Shown piece after piece: positions 8,835-16,518 of a stretch of 43,340 nucleotides of DNA. The notes beneath the pieces are model-generated. The model saw nothing but the letters and a program-made list of their open reading frames with translations, was not told where the DNA came from and made no database searches. Source of the stretch: Oscillospiraceae bacterium (GTDB lineage Bacteria; Bacillota; Clostridia; Oscillospirales; Ruminococcaceae); contig JAEDJD010000016.1 in NCBI GenBank assembly GCA_016296505.1, positions 1 to 43,340 of the forward strand, written 5' to 3'. Each line of letters opens with the position of its first letter. The stretch's first letter is position 1. The translations under genes were made by a program, and so were the position numbers.

Positions 8835-10388
8835 ATGGTTTTCAGCAGCTTTGCATTTTTGCTATGGTTTTTACCATTCTGCCTGATTGTGACTTTACTT
8901 GCAAGAAAAAAATCTCAGAATTTCGTACTGCTGCTGTTCAGCATTGTATTTTACGCTTACGGCGCAAAAGAAACGCCGCTGTATCTCTGGCTGATCCTCG
9001 GCTCTGTCGTTATCAACTGGATCTGCGGAATGCTCATCGGCAAGCGGGACAGATTTCAGAAGCTCTATCTTACGCTCGGTCTGATCTGGGATTTCGGCAA
9101 TCTGCTCGTATTCAAATACACCGATTTCTTCATCGAAAATATCAATCTGCTGCCCAATGTTGAGCTTCCGCTGACGAATCTGATTCTGCCGCTCGGCATC
9201 AGCTTCTTCACATTCCAGATCGCCTCTTATCTGTTCGACGTCTATCGCGGCGATGTCAAGGTGGAATACAATCTGATCGACCTCGGAACGTATATCCTGC
9301 TCTTTCCGCAGCTCATCGCCGGCCCGATTGTGCGATTCTCGGATGTGCAGAAAGAGCTGCATCAGCGTACCATCCGCCGTGATGAATTCGTTGAGGGCGT
9401 TCAGCTTTTCATCATCGGTCTCGGACGCAAGGTACTGCTTGCGAATACGCTGGGCGGTCTGTGGTCGGATTTACAGGCGGTCGGCTATGACGCAATCTCG
9501 ACGCGTGCCGCATGGCTCGGCATCATCGCCTATAGTATGCAGCTTTATTTCGATTTCTCCGGTTATTCGCAAATGGCGATCGGCATGGGCATGATGTTCG
9601 GCTTCCACTTCCCGCAGAACTTCAATCACCCCTATATCTCCACCTCAATGACCGAATTCTGGCGGCGCTGGCATATTACGCTCGGCACATGGTTCCGCGA
9701 ATACGTCTATATTCCGCTCGGCGGCAACCGCAAGGGCAAATTGCGAATGTATCTGAATCTGCTCGCCGTCTGGGGGCTGACCGGCTTCTGGCACGGCGCC
9801 GACTGGAATTTCATTCTCTGGGGACTGCTCCTCTTTGTGCTGATCGCGCTGGAAAAAGCAAAGCTCGGCGCGTTCCTCAATCAGCATAAATGGCTCGGAC
9901 ATCTCTATATGCTGTTCTGGATTCCGATGTCATGGCTGCTGTTCGCGATTACCGATATGCAGAATCTCGGTATGTACTTTGCAAAGCTCTGGGGCTTCGG
10001 CGGTCCGGCGCTGATGGCAAAGGATTACGTCAAATACTTCGGCACATATGGAAAATGGCTCATTATCGGCTTGATTTTCTGTACCGCGCTGCCGGAAAAT
10101 ATCTTCAAAAAGATGAAAAACCGCCACAAAAACCATTTCGGACAGTTTTTCTGGCTGCTGGAATCCATTCTTGTGATCGCAGTATCCGTCATGTTCCGCA
10201 AATGGCTCTGGCTGCTGTTCCTGATTCCGATCGTTGCGCGCGAAGCGCTGTATCACAGACTCCGGAAACAGGTCAAGCCCGTTTTCAACCAGTTTTTCTG
10301 GGTACCAGAGCTTTTGGTTGTACTCGGCGCTGCAATCTACTGTATTTATATGGGCATGAACGATCCGTTCCTGTACTTCCGGTTCTAA
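8835..10388 (+). CDS. MBOAT family O-acyltransferase (AlgI/DltB-like)
   Basis: A 517-aa polytopic membrane protein with the MBOAT fold. The invariant catalytic His is H320 in GFWHGADWNF. Upstream motifs typical of AlgI-type proteins are also present (GISFFTFQIASY, FPQLIAGPIVR, FPQNFNHPY, EFWRRWHITL, WFREYVYIPLGG). AlgI relatives move acyl groups across the membrane for transfer to a surface polymer. The next gene encodes an extracytoplasmic SGNH hydrolase, the usual partner that places the acetyl group, so a surface-polymer acetylation pair is likely. Start ATG 8835 has GGAGG at good distance. The acceptor polymer cannot be read from sequence. Confidence 0.95.
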   Translation: MVFSSFAFLLWFLPFCLIVTLLARKKSQNFVLLLFSIVFYAYGAKETPLYLWLILGSVVINWICGMLIGKRDRFQKLYLTLGLIWDFGNLLVFKYTDFFIENINLLPNVELPLTNLILPLGISFFTFQIASYLFDVYRGDVKVEYNLIDLGTYILLFPQLIAGPIVRFSDVQKELHQRTIRRDEFVEGVQLFIIGLGRKVLLANTLGGLWSDLQAVGYDAISTRAAWLGIIAYSMQLYFDFSGYSQMAIGMGMMFGFHFPQNFNHPYISTSMTEFWRRWHITLGTWFREYVYIPLGGNRKGKLRMYLNLLAVWGLTGFWHGADWNFILWGLLLFVLIALEKAKLGAFLNQHKWLGHLYMLFWIPMSWLLFAITDMQNLGMYFAKLWGFGGPALMAKDYVKYFGTYGKWLIIGLIFCTALPENIFKKMKNRHKNHFGQFFWLLESILVIAVSVMFRKWLWLLFLIPIVAREALYHRLRKQVKPVFNQFFWVPELLVVLGAAIYCIYMGMNDPFLYFRF

Positions 10389-10403
10389 GAAAGGAGGACA
10401 ACT

Positions 10404-11378
10404 ATGATCTCTCTGAAACAATCACAAAAATCTGTCCTCTCGGTTATCTTTTTGGCATTGTTTTTTATTACTGGCAGGATCTTCGTCTGGAAGCCCGATG
10501 AATCCGGCAATCTCCAGCAGGGCAATCCGCAGGATCAGATCGCGGAATTATATGAGACAACCTCGCAGTCCCAGACAACTACCACCACGACCGTTACAAC
10601 CACAACCGTTACAACCACAACCACCACGACGGCGTTCAGCAGCTTCACGCTCATACCGCCCGATTCCGTCGTGACGTACAATCCGGATACGGTCGCGCCG
10701 ACCGATAGCCTCGCCGGCACGACAACCCTGACGACTTCTACGACCACGACAACCGTTCCGGTTACAACCACTGCCGCTGAAACCGAACCGCTCCAGACCG
10801 AACCAGCCGCGCCGGAGGGCTATTTCAATGACGCGCTGTTCATAGGCGATTCGAGAATGGTCGGCATCGCGTCCTATAGCCCCATCGAGGGCGCAACCTA
10901 TTTCGCAACGGTCGGTCTCGGCACCTACAAAATTGATACCGCAACCAGCGAAGTCCCCGGCACAGAGGGTCAGACCTTCGCACAGGTGCTCGGCGCAAAG
11001 CCATACGGCAAGGTTTATATCATGCTCGGCATCAATGAGCTTGGCATGGATTTCGGCGTCACGATGCAGAATGTCGACAACCTGATTGCGAGAATCCGTA
11101 CCGCAAGCCCCGACGCCAAAATTATTCTCATGGCAAATCTGCACGTTGCCGCAGGCCGCCATTACAGCGACGCCATCGTGAATAACACGAAAATCAATCA
11201 ATTCAATGCGCTGCTTGCCGCTAAGGCTGACAATCAGACAGTCTGGTATCTGGACGTCAACCCTGTCTTCGACGACGCCGACGGCTGCCTCGACGCGCAA
11301 TATACCAGCGACAATACCCACCCCTATGCAAAATACTATATCACATGGTCAGAGTGGCTGACGCACCACGTATTCTGA
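10404..11378 (+). CDS. membrane-anchored SGNH/GDSL hydrolase with Thr-rich linker
   Basis: A 324-aa protein with an N-terminal membrane anchor (about 12-32) and low-complexity Thr-rich linkers (about 53-75 and 100-125), probably spanning the wall. The SGNH domain carries the block I nucleophile in FIGDSRMVG, a GINE block III motif and the final D-x-x-H dyad in DNTHP. Such domains esterify or de-esterify carbohydrate. It starts 15 nt after the MBOAT stop behind AAGGAGG and is followed 11 nt later by a small membrane-protein gene. I infer that it acts outside the membrane with the MBOAT protein, analogous to AlgX/PatB or DltD roles. Substrate is unknown. Confidence 0.9.
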   Translation: MISLKQSQKSVLSVIFLALFFITGRIFVWKPDESGNLQQGNPQDQIAELYETTSQSQTTTTTTVTTTTVTTTTTTTAFSSFTLIPPDSVVTYNPDTVAPTDSLAGTTTLTTSTTTTTVPVTTTAAETEPLQTEPAAPEGYFNDALFIGDSRMVGIASYSPIEGATYFATVGLGTYKIDTATSEVPGTEGQTFAQVLGAKPYGKVYIMLGINELGMDFGVTMQNVDNLIARIRTASPDAKIILMANLHVAAGRHYSDAIVNNTKINQFNALLAAKADNQTVWYLDVNPVFDDADGCLDAQYTSDNTHPYAKYYITWSEWLTHHVF

Positions 11379-11389
11379 GGAGATTGCCT

Positions 11390-11635
11390 ATGAAAGTCAA
11401 TATGCCGAAAGTGCCGGACGAAATGCAGAATATGAGCAAAGCCGTAACCCTGTTGCAGCTCATCGGCTTTCTTGCGATTTTCCTGACGATTTATCTGCTG
11501 CTGCGGCAGGTCGTGCATTCCACGCTGCTGCGCGTCCTGATTCTGATTGCGGATTATATGGTCAGCGCACTGATTTCTTATTGCTGGATTCGTCCGGCTG
11601 CAAGGAAGCTCGATGCCAAACGCAAACAAAAATAA
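11390..11635 (+). CDS. small two-helix membrane protein of the MBOAT operon
   Basis: An 81-aa protein with two predicted membrane helices (about 25-45 and 50-68) and a basic tail. I do not recognise a family. ATG 11390 follows the ribosome-binding site GAGGAG in the gap after the SGNH gene; an in-frame start further upstream lies inside that gene and lacks a site. Its position suggests an accessory subunit of the acyltransfer system, but this is inference from context only. Confidence 0.7.
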   Translation: MKVNMPKVPDEMQNMSKAVTLLQLIGFLAIFLTIYLLLRQVVHSTLLRVLILIADYMVSALISYCWIRPAARKLDAKRKQK

Positions 11636-11701
11636 TCCGCCATCATACGAGCATCTGCCGCAATTCCCCATATTTTCTTTCTGATTGCATTGGAGAACGA
11701 T

Positions 11702-12505
11702 ATGAACAATATCACAATCGCACAGGAAACCATCCGGATTACTAAGGCTCGCGCATATCAGTATGGAGATCGAACCGTCCGGCTGCCCGACGCCGATTAT
11801 GATTCCGTCACGGTCGTCACGCCGGACGATGCCGCAATGCTGCTCTCTGAGCCGCTGCCAGAGCCGGAACAGTCGAGCTCCTGCAAAATTGAGGTCACGA
11901 CAGAGGACTCCTTTTCTGCCGCACAGCGACTGGAAAATGCGCTTGTGCTGAATTTTGCCAATGCGCATCATGCCGGCGGCGGATTTCTGCTCGGTGCGAA
12001 TGCGCAGGAGGAAGCGCTCTGCCGATGCAGTACGCTCTATGCCTCGATCTCCTCTGCGGAAGCCGCCGTAATGTACCGCTATCACAATACGCATATCTCT
12101 GCGACAGATTCCGATTATATGCTGCTTTCGCGCGACGTTGCGGTATTCCGCGATCATCGCTGCGAACTGCTGCCGGAACCGTTTCATACATCCGTCATTA
12201 CCGCGCCTGCACCCAATCGCCGCGGCGCCGCCGTTTTTACATCCCAGAAAACCCTAGCAGATACTTTCCTGCACCGTGCATGGATCATTCTGCGTATCGC
12301 CGTCCGATACGGCTACCGGAATCTTGTGCTCGGCGCATGGGGATGCGGTGCGTTTGGCAATCAGCCGCATATGGTCGCAGAATGTTTCCGGCAAACGCTC
12401 GAAACCGATCGCCTTGCAATGTATTTTGATACGGTATGCTTTGCGATCTACGGCAGCGAGCAGAGTAAAAATTATTGCGCATTTCAAACGGTTTTCCAAA
12501 AATAA
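11702..12505 (+). CDS. bacterial-type poly(ADP-ribose) glycohydrolase-like protein (TIGR02452 family)
   Basis: A 267-aa cytoplasmic protein with a macrodomain-type fold. The PARG signature is visible: N84-F-A-N-A, then A91-GGG (92-94), then A-Q102-E103-E104, where the two adjacent Glu residues include the catalytic one. A C-terminal LGAWGCGAFGN segment is the usual second nucleotide-binding loop. The family hydrolyses ADP-ribose polymers or related conjugates; its substrate in most bacteria is unclear. ATG 11702 is preferred because GGAGA lies 6 nt upstream; the in-frame TTG at 11690 overlaps that site. It is 66 nt after the small membrane gene and ends at the first terminator hairpin flanking the 265-bp repeat. 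Confidence 0.9.
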   Translation: MNNITIAQETIRITKARAYQYGDRTVRLPDADYDSVTVVTPDDAAMLLSEPLPEPEQSSSCKIEVTTEDSFSAAQRLENALVLNFANAHHAGGGFLLGANAQEEALCRCSTLYASISSAEAAVMYRYHNTHISATDSDYMLLSRDVAVFRDHRCELLPEPFHTSVITAPAPNRRGAAVFTSQKTLADTFLHRAWIILRIAVRYGYRNLVLGAWGCGAFGNQPHMVAECFRQTLETDRLAMYFDTVCFAIYGSEQSKNYCAFQTVFQK

Positions 12506-12522
12506 TAAACATGATAAAAGAG

Positions 12523-12556
12523 AAAGTGCCTGCGTTTTTTGCAACGCAGGCGCTTT
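12523..12556 (+). terminator. duplicated terminator hairpin, upstream copy (no U tract)
   Basis: A 14-bp stem (AAAGTGCCTGCGTT with AACGCAGGCGCTTT). It is followed directly by the 265-bp repeat (CAGTCTG...) and not by a U run, so on its own it should terminate poorly. A near-identical hairpin lies at 12822-12854. Confidence 0.75.
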
Positions 12557-12821
12557 CAGTCTGTCGAGAAACTTACGGGTGCGCACACCGAAGGTGAAAT
12601 AAAAGTTTTGGTCGAGCTTTTTCAAAAGCTCGCGGGTTCTTAGGGCGGCGCCCTAAGTCGCACTCCGCAGAGTGCGAAACTCCACATTTTGCGTTCTATT
12701 TCGGGAAGATAGGGGTTTGGGGGAAGTGCCCCATTTTTAATGGGCCACTTCCCCCATTATTGATCTCTTTACCTCTCTTGTGTGATTCTAATTCAGAACA
12801 GAGGACTTTATCTACAAGCTG
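12557..12821 (+). repeat. 265-bp terminator-nested repeat, copy A
   Basis: A non-coding block of 265 bp, about 98% identical to the block at 16210-16474 and of identical length. It can form four consecutive hairpins: CGAGCTTTT/AAAAGCTCG (12613-12632), CTTAGGGC/GCCCTAAG (12639-12657), TCGCACTC/GAGTGCGA (12658-12677), and a 16-bp stem GGGGGAAGTG-c-CCCATT with its complement (12719-12755). It is flanked by two copies of the hairpin of the upstream gene. Orientation is given relative to copy B; both have the same direction as the adjacent plus-strand genes. Confidence 0.85.
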
Positions 12822-12864
12822 AAAGCGCCTGCGTTTTTGCAACGCAGGCGCTTTGCTTTCCTGT
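12822..12864 (+). terminator. duplicated terminator hairpin, downstream copy with T-rich tail
   Basis: A 33-nt hairpin (12822-12854) matching 12523-12556 except for one T-to-C change and one T fewer in the loop. It keeps the T-rich tail and is probably the functional terminator of the PARG-like gene. Confidence 0.7.
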
Positions 12865-13379
12865 CAATATCCGCATACTACAATCAAAAAATCAACCAGT
12901 ATCACCGCGCACGCAAACATACTGCTCCAAAACCATAGACTCTGATTTCCCCTGCCGACCGCCCTTTGCAGCGCAGGCAGAATCATCTTTGCAAATATCA
13001 CAGCCAATAAACCGAAGATCAGACTGCTGATGAGCGAAATGCGATCCTGTATCGAAAAAGGCCAATCCTGATACGTCCAGAAACTGCGGTGAAACAAAAA
13101 TGTCAGCAGATACGAGCAGACGTATTCAAACACGCTCGCAATTACCGTGCTCAGCACAAAGTACAGCCCTGCGTTCCTGACTCTGTGCAGCAGGAAATAC
13201 AGTCCCCATGCGCCAAAGCCATAGATCGGGCATAGCGTCAAATGCAGCATACCGCGGTTATAAATATGATGGTACAGCACGTAAACGCAGATTTCCTCGT
13301 ACACCCAGCCGCCGAACGCCGCCGCGGCAAATCCCCAGACCAACAGCGAAAATCGCTGCCGTTTACTCAATTCGGACAT
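12864..13379 (-). CDS. putative ABC-transporter permease-like membrane protein (CmpB/DUF1113 family)
   Basis: A 171-aa protein with about five membrane helices. The motifs GGWVYEEI near the first helix and CPIYGFGAWG after it are characteristic of the ABC_trans_CmpB family, whose function is unknown despite the name. The ATG at 13379 has GAGAGGAG about 12 nt upstream, a rather long spacing. The gene stands alone on the minus strand, back to back with the pyruvate formate-lyase genes. It ends directly against the downstream flanking hairpin of repeat copy A. Confidence 0.82.
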   Translation of the reverse strand: MSELSKRQRFSLLVWGFAAAAFGGWVYEEICVYVLYHHIYNRGMLHLTLCPIYGFGAWGLYFLLHRVRNAGLYFVLSTVIASVFEYVCSYLLTFLFHRSFWTYQDWPFSIQDRISLISSLIFGLLAVIFAKMILPALQRAVGRGNQSLWFWSSMFACAVILVDFLIVVCGY

Positions 13380-13539
13380 CAGACATCTGCTCTCCTCTCG
13401 CCATTTCTGCTCATATCATACCATACCCATACGCCCAAAGCAAGCGTTTTCCATAGATTGTAGCCGGAATGTAAGTGGATTGTCATTTGCTGCGCCTCCC
13501 CCGAATCAGAATCCGAAAAATACATTTCCGTGAATTCGG

Positions 13540-13568
13540 TTGCATTTTTGCCGGAAATGTGTTATAAT
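13540..13568 (+). promoter_or_regulatory. promoter of the pyruvate formate-lyase genes
   Basis: TTGCAT (13540-13545), 17-bp spacer, TATAAT (13563-13568). A leader of about 60 nt precedes the start codon. Confidence 0.75.
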
Positions 13569-13635
13569 AATCTCTAAGAAGAAAATGGTTTATGTTATGG
13601 ATACTGCATTTGCAGCAGAGAAAGGATGATTGTGC

Positions 13636-15714
13636 GTGTTCAATGAATTTGCACCGGAATGGGATGGCTTTGTCGCCGGAAGATGGAGCAATACCTCTGT
13701 CAATGTCAGAGACTTCATTCATAAGAACATCACCCCCTATGACGGCGACGCGTCGTTTCTGGAAGGCCCGACAGATGCAACAAAAAAGCTCTGGGCACAG
13801 GTCAGGGAGCTTTCCCGCAAGGAGCGTGAAGCAGGCGGCGTCCTTGATATGGATACGAAAATCGTTTCGACAATCACCTCGCATGGTCCGGGCTATCTGG
13901 ATCAATCGCTCGAAAAAATCGTCGGCTTTCAGACCGATCAGCCTTTCAAGCGCGCTTTGCAGCCGTTCGGCGGTATCCGTATGGCGGAACAGGCTTGCAA
14001 AGAATATGGCTATACGGTCGATCCGGAAGTCGTCGATATCTTTACGAAATATAGAAAAACACATAATCAGGGCGTTTTTGACGCCTATACGCCCGAAATG
14101 CGGCTTGCCAGAAAATCTGCGATTCTCACCGGTCTGCCCGACGCCTACGGCAGAGGCAGAATCATCGGCGATTACCGCAGAATCGCACTCTATGGCATCG
14201 ACCGCCTCATTCAGGATAAAGAGCATCAGAAGGCGACGCATTTTGTCCGCATGACTTCTAAAAATATCCGTCTGCGCGAGGAGCTTTCCGAGCAGATTCG
14301 CGCCCTCGGCGAGCTGAAAGAACTCGGTCACATCTATGGCTTTGATATCTCCCGTCCGGCGAAAAATGCGCAGGAAGCCGTCCAATGGCTCTATTTCGGG
14401 TATCTTGCCGCCGTCAAGGAGCAGAACGGCGCCGCGATGAGTCTCGGCAGAACCTCCACATTCCTCGATATTTATATGCAGCGCGATCTGGAACGCGGCG
14501 TCCTGACCGAACGCGAAGCACAGGAGCTGATCGACCATTTCATTATGAAGCTGCGTATGATTAAATTTGCCCGCACACCCGAATACAATGCGCTCTTTTC
14601 CGGCGACCCGACATGGGTGACCGAATCCATCGGCGGCGTTTCCGTTGACGGTCAGCATATGGTGACGAAAAATTCCTTCCGCTATCTCAATACGCTGAAT
14701 AATCTCGGTACTGCGCCAGAGCCGAATCTGACCGTTCTCTGGTCGAAAAAGCTGCCGATGAATTTCAAACGATTCTGCGCGGAAATGTCGATCAAATCCT
14801 CGTCAATCCAGTATGAAAACGACGATCTGATGCGCGTGACCCACGGCGACGATTACGCGATCGCCTGCTGCGTATCCTCGATGGTTGTCGGCAAGGAAAT
14901 GCAGTTCTTCGGCGCAAGAGCAAACCTCGCAAAATGTCTGCTCTACGCCATCAACGGCGGCGTGGACGAGGTCTTGAAAATTCAGGTCGGTCCGAAATAC
15001 CGTCCTGTTACCGGCGATTACCTCGACTACGACGACGTCATGGACAAATATAATCAGATGATGGAGTGGCTCGCCGAGCTGTATGTCAATACGCTGAATA
15101 TTATACACTATATGCACGATAAATACTGCTACGAAAAGCTGCAAATGGCGCTGCACGATCGCGACGTCAAGCGCTATTTCGCAACCGGTATCGCAGGGCT
15201 TTCGGTGGTCGCGGATTCGCTCAGCGCAATCAAATACGCAAAGGTCAAATGCCTCCGCGATGAGAACGGTATCGTCGTGGATTACGAGGTCGAGGGCGAT
15301 TTCCCGAAATACGGCAACGACGACGACCGCGTAGACCAGATTGCCGTCAGCATCGTCAAGAGCTTTATGGACAAGATCCGCAAGCACCACACCTACCGCG
15401 ACAGCATCCCCACCATGAGCATCCTGACCATCACCTCGAATGTTGTTTACGGCAAGAAAACCGGCAATACGCCGGATGGCAGAAAGCATGGCGTACCGCT
15501 TGCACCGGGCGCAAATCCGATGCACGGCAGAGATACCCATGGCGCAGTCGCCTCGCTCAGCTCCGTATCCAAGCTGCCCTTCCGTCATGCGCAGGACGGC
15601 ATTTCCAATACGTTTTCGATTATTCCGGACGCGCTCGGCAAGGATACGAAAATCTTCGCCGGCGACCTTGATCTCGACGCGCTGCAGCAGGAGGCGGAAC
15701 ATGAAGCCGACTGA
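13636..15714 (+). CDS. pflB: pyruvate formate-lyase catalytic core lacking the glycyl-radical domain
   Basis: A 692-residue product, shorter than the usual 740-760. It matches PFL from the N terminus through the barrel, including the catalytic Cys pair C411-C412 in IACCVS. It continues past PDGRKHGVPLAPGANPMHGRD to SIIPDALGKD and the FAGDLDLD linker, and then stops. The C-terminal helix-strand unit and the RVSGY glycyl-radical loop are absent. They occur in the two small downstream genes. PFL converts pyruvate and CoA to acetyl-CoA and formate and requires the Gly radical, so this chain must be completed in trans. The GTG at 13636 has AAGGA 9 nt upstream; TTG 13630 is too close to it. The next gene overlaps by 14 nt. 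Confidence 0.92.
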   Translation: MFNEFAPEWDGFVAGRWSNTSVNVRDFIHKNITPYDGDASFLEGPTDATKKLWAQVRELSRKEREAGGVLDMDTKIVSTITSHGPGYLDQSLEKIVGFQTDQPFKRALQPFGGIRMAEQACKEYGYTVDPEVVDIFTKYRKTHNQGVFDAYTPEMRLARKSAILTGLPDAYGRGRIIGDYRRIALYGIDRLIQDKEHQKATHFVRMTSKNIRLREELSEQIRALGELKELGHIYGFDISRPAKNAQEAVQWLYFGYLAAVKEQNGAAMSLGRTSTFLDIYMQRDLERGVLTEREAQELIDHFIMKLRMIKFARTPEYNALFSGDPTWVTESIGGVSVDGQHMVTKNSFRYLNTLNNLGTAPEPNLTVLWSKKLPMNFKRFCAEMSIKSSSIQYENDDLMRVTHGDDYAIACCVSSMVVGKEMQFFGARANLAKCLLYAINGGVDEVLKIQVGPKYRPVTGDYLDYDDVMDKYNQMMEWLAELYVNTLNIIHYMHDKYCYEKLQMALHDRDVKRYFATGIAGLSVVADSLSAIKYAKVKCLRDENGIVVDYEVEGDFPKYGNDDDRVDQIAVSIVKSFMDKIRKHHTYRDSIPTMSILTITSNVVYGKKTGNTPDGRKHGVPLAPGANPMHGRDTHGAVASLSSVSKLPFRHAQDGISNTFSIIPDALGKDTKIFAGDLDLDALQQEAEHEAD

Positions 15715-15919
15715 TTCGCTGCCGGACGCCGATCAGCTCGTTGCAATGCTCGACGCGCTCATGGAAAACGGTTCGCAGCATATCAATCTGACCGTCGGCG
15801 CTGAAACAAGAATCCAGACGGTCAACAGCACCGAATGCAGTCCGAAAGGCGCCTGCGCAATCCCGAATCTGGATTTGCAGGACGCGGATTCCGAAGAATC
15901 CACCTTATCGGACGACTGA
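15701..15919 (+). CDS. 72-aa PFL C-domain-like protein without radical glycine
   Basis: Residues 10-32 (DADQLVAMLDALMENGSQHINLTV region) resemble the NLVxLLDGYxxKGGHHLNVNV element that precedes the glycyl-radical loop in normal PFL. The sequence then diverges into a segment with two Cys (ECSPKGAC, 45-52) and an acidic tail, and no RVSGY motif follows. The ATG lies within the end of the core gene in the +1 frame, with AGGAGG about 6 nt upstream, so translation is probably coupled. It could be a structural subunit, a regulator, or a decayed remnant of the original C-terminal domain. I know of no named family for it. Confidence 0.72.
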   Translation: MKPTDSLPDADQLVAMLDALMENGSQHINLTVGAETRIQTVNSTECSPKGACAIPNLDLQDADSEESTLSDD

Positions 15920-15936
15920 ATGAAAGGAGCATTCTC

Positions 15937-16176
15937 ATGGCAAACGAACAGCAGATCAATAACCTCGTAGAGCTACTTGACGGCTATGTTGAAAAAGGTG
16001 GACATCATCTCAATGTCAACGTATTTACGCGCGAAACATTGCTCGACGCACAGGCGCATCCGGAGAAATATCCGCAGCTTACCGTGCGCGTTTCCGGCTA
16101 TGCGGTCAACTTCATCAAGCTGACCAAGGAGCAGCAGGACGACGTCATTGCGCGCACGTTCCACGAGACAATCTGA
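15937..16176 (+). CDS. autonomous glycyl-radical subunit of pyruvate formate-lyase (GrcA-like)
   Basis: A 79-aa protein equivalent to the C-terminal domain of PFL: NNLVELLDGY (8-17), KGGHHLNVNV (20-29), HPEKYPQLTV (41-50) and the glycyl-radical loop R51-V-S-G54-Y-A-V, ending in FHETI like full-length enzymes. G54 is the predicted radical site. It corresponds to the E. coli spare part GrcA (YfiD), but is shorter and lacks GrcA's N-terminal extension. Here the core gene has no such domain of its own, so this protein is probably an obligatory subunit. It starts 17 nt after the previous stop behind AAAGGAG. The activating-enzyme gene follows after repeat copy B. Confidence 0.92.
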   Translation: MANEQQINNLVELLDGYVEKGGHHLNVNVFTRETLLDAQAHPEKYPQLTVRVSGYAVNFIKLTKEQQDDVIARTFHETI

Positions 16177-16183
16177 CCCAAAA

Positions 16184-16209
16184 AGCCCACACCTCGCATG
16201 GCGTGGGCT
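16184..16209 (+). terminator. duplicated terminator hairpin, upstream copy (no U tract)
   Basis: A hairpin AGCCCACACC / GGCGTGGGCT directly after the glycyl-radical gene. It is followed by the 265-bp repeat and not by a U run, and is repeated at 16475-16500 with one base difference in the loop. Confidence 0.7.
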
Positions 16210-16474
16210 CAGTCTGTCGAGAAACTTACGGGTGCGCACACCGAAGGTGAAATAAAAGTTTTGGTCGAGCTTTTTCAAAAGCTCGCGGGTTCTTAGGGCG
16301 GCGCCCTAAGTCGCACTCCGCAAAGTGCGAAACTCCACATTTTACGTTCTATTTCGGGAAGATAGGGGTTTGGGGGAAGTGCCCCATTTTTAATGGGCCA
16401 CTTCCCCCATTATTGATCTCTTTACCTCTCTTGTGTGATTCTAAATCAGAACAGAGGACTTTATCTACAAGCTA
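16210..16474 (+). repeat. 265-bp terminator-nested repeat, copy B
   Basis: Same length and sequence as copy A apart from a handful of substitutions, for example CGCAAAG for CGCAGAG (which opens one pair of hairpin 3) and ACGTTC for GCGTTC. It is inserted between two copies of the hairpin that ends the glycyl-radical gene. This hairpin is unrelated in sequence to the one flanking copy A. The arrangement puts the repeat inside the pfl gene cluster, between the enzyme and its activase. Confidence 0.85.
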
Positions 16475-16508
16475 AGCCCACACCTTGCATGGCGTGGGCT
16501 TTGTTTTC
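16475..16508 (+). terminator. duplicated terminator hairpin, downstream copy with T-rich tail
   Basis: A 26-nt hairpin (16475-16500) followed by TTGTTTT. It lies 10-20 nt before the ribosome-binding site of the activating-enzyme gene, so it may attenuate readthrough into that gene. Confidence 0.7.
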
Positions 16509-16518
16509 GGAGGATATT

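Noticed and set aside
12254..12625. Minus-strand frame sharing its first 22 residues with another at 15973-16278
   Set aside because: The shared peptide comes only from the 265-bp repeat; each frame then runs antisense through an unrelated gene, so neither is a protein family.
13483..14658. 391-codon minus-strand frame opposite the PFL core
   Set aside because: Mirror frame of a conserved gene, with no start signal or recognisable domain.
15680..15730. Programmed +1 frameshift joining the PFL core to the 72-aa frame
   Set aside because: No slippery codon compatible with +1 slippage precedes the TGA; a separate AGGAGG and ATG make coupled re-initiation the simpler reading.
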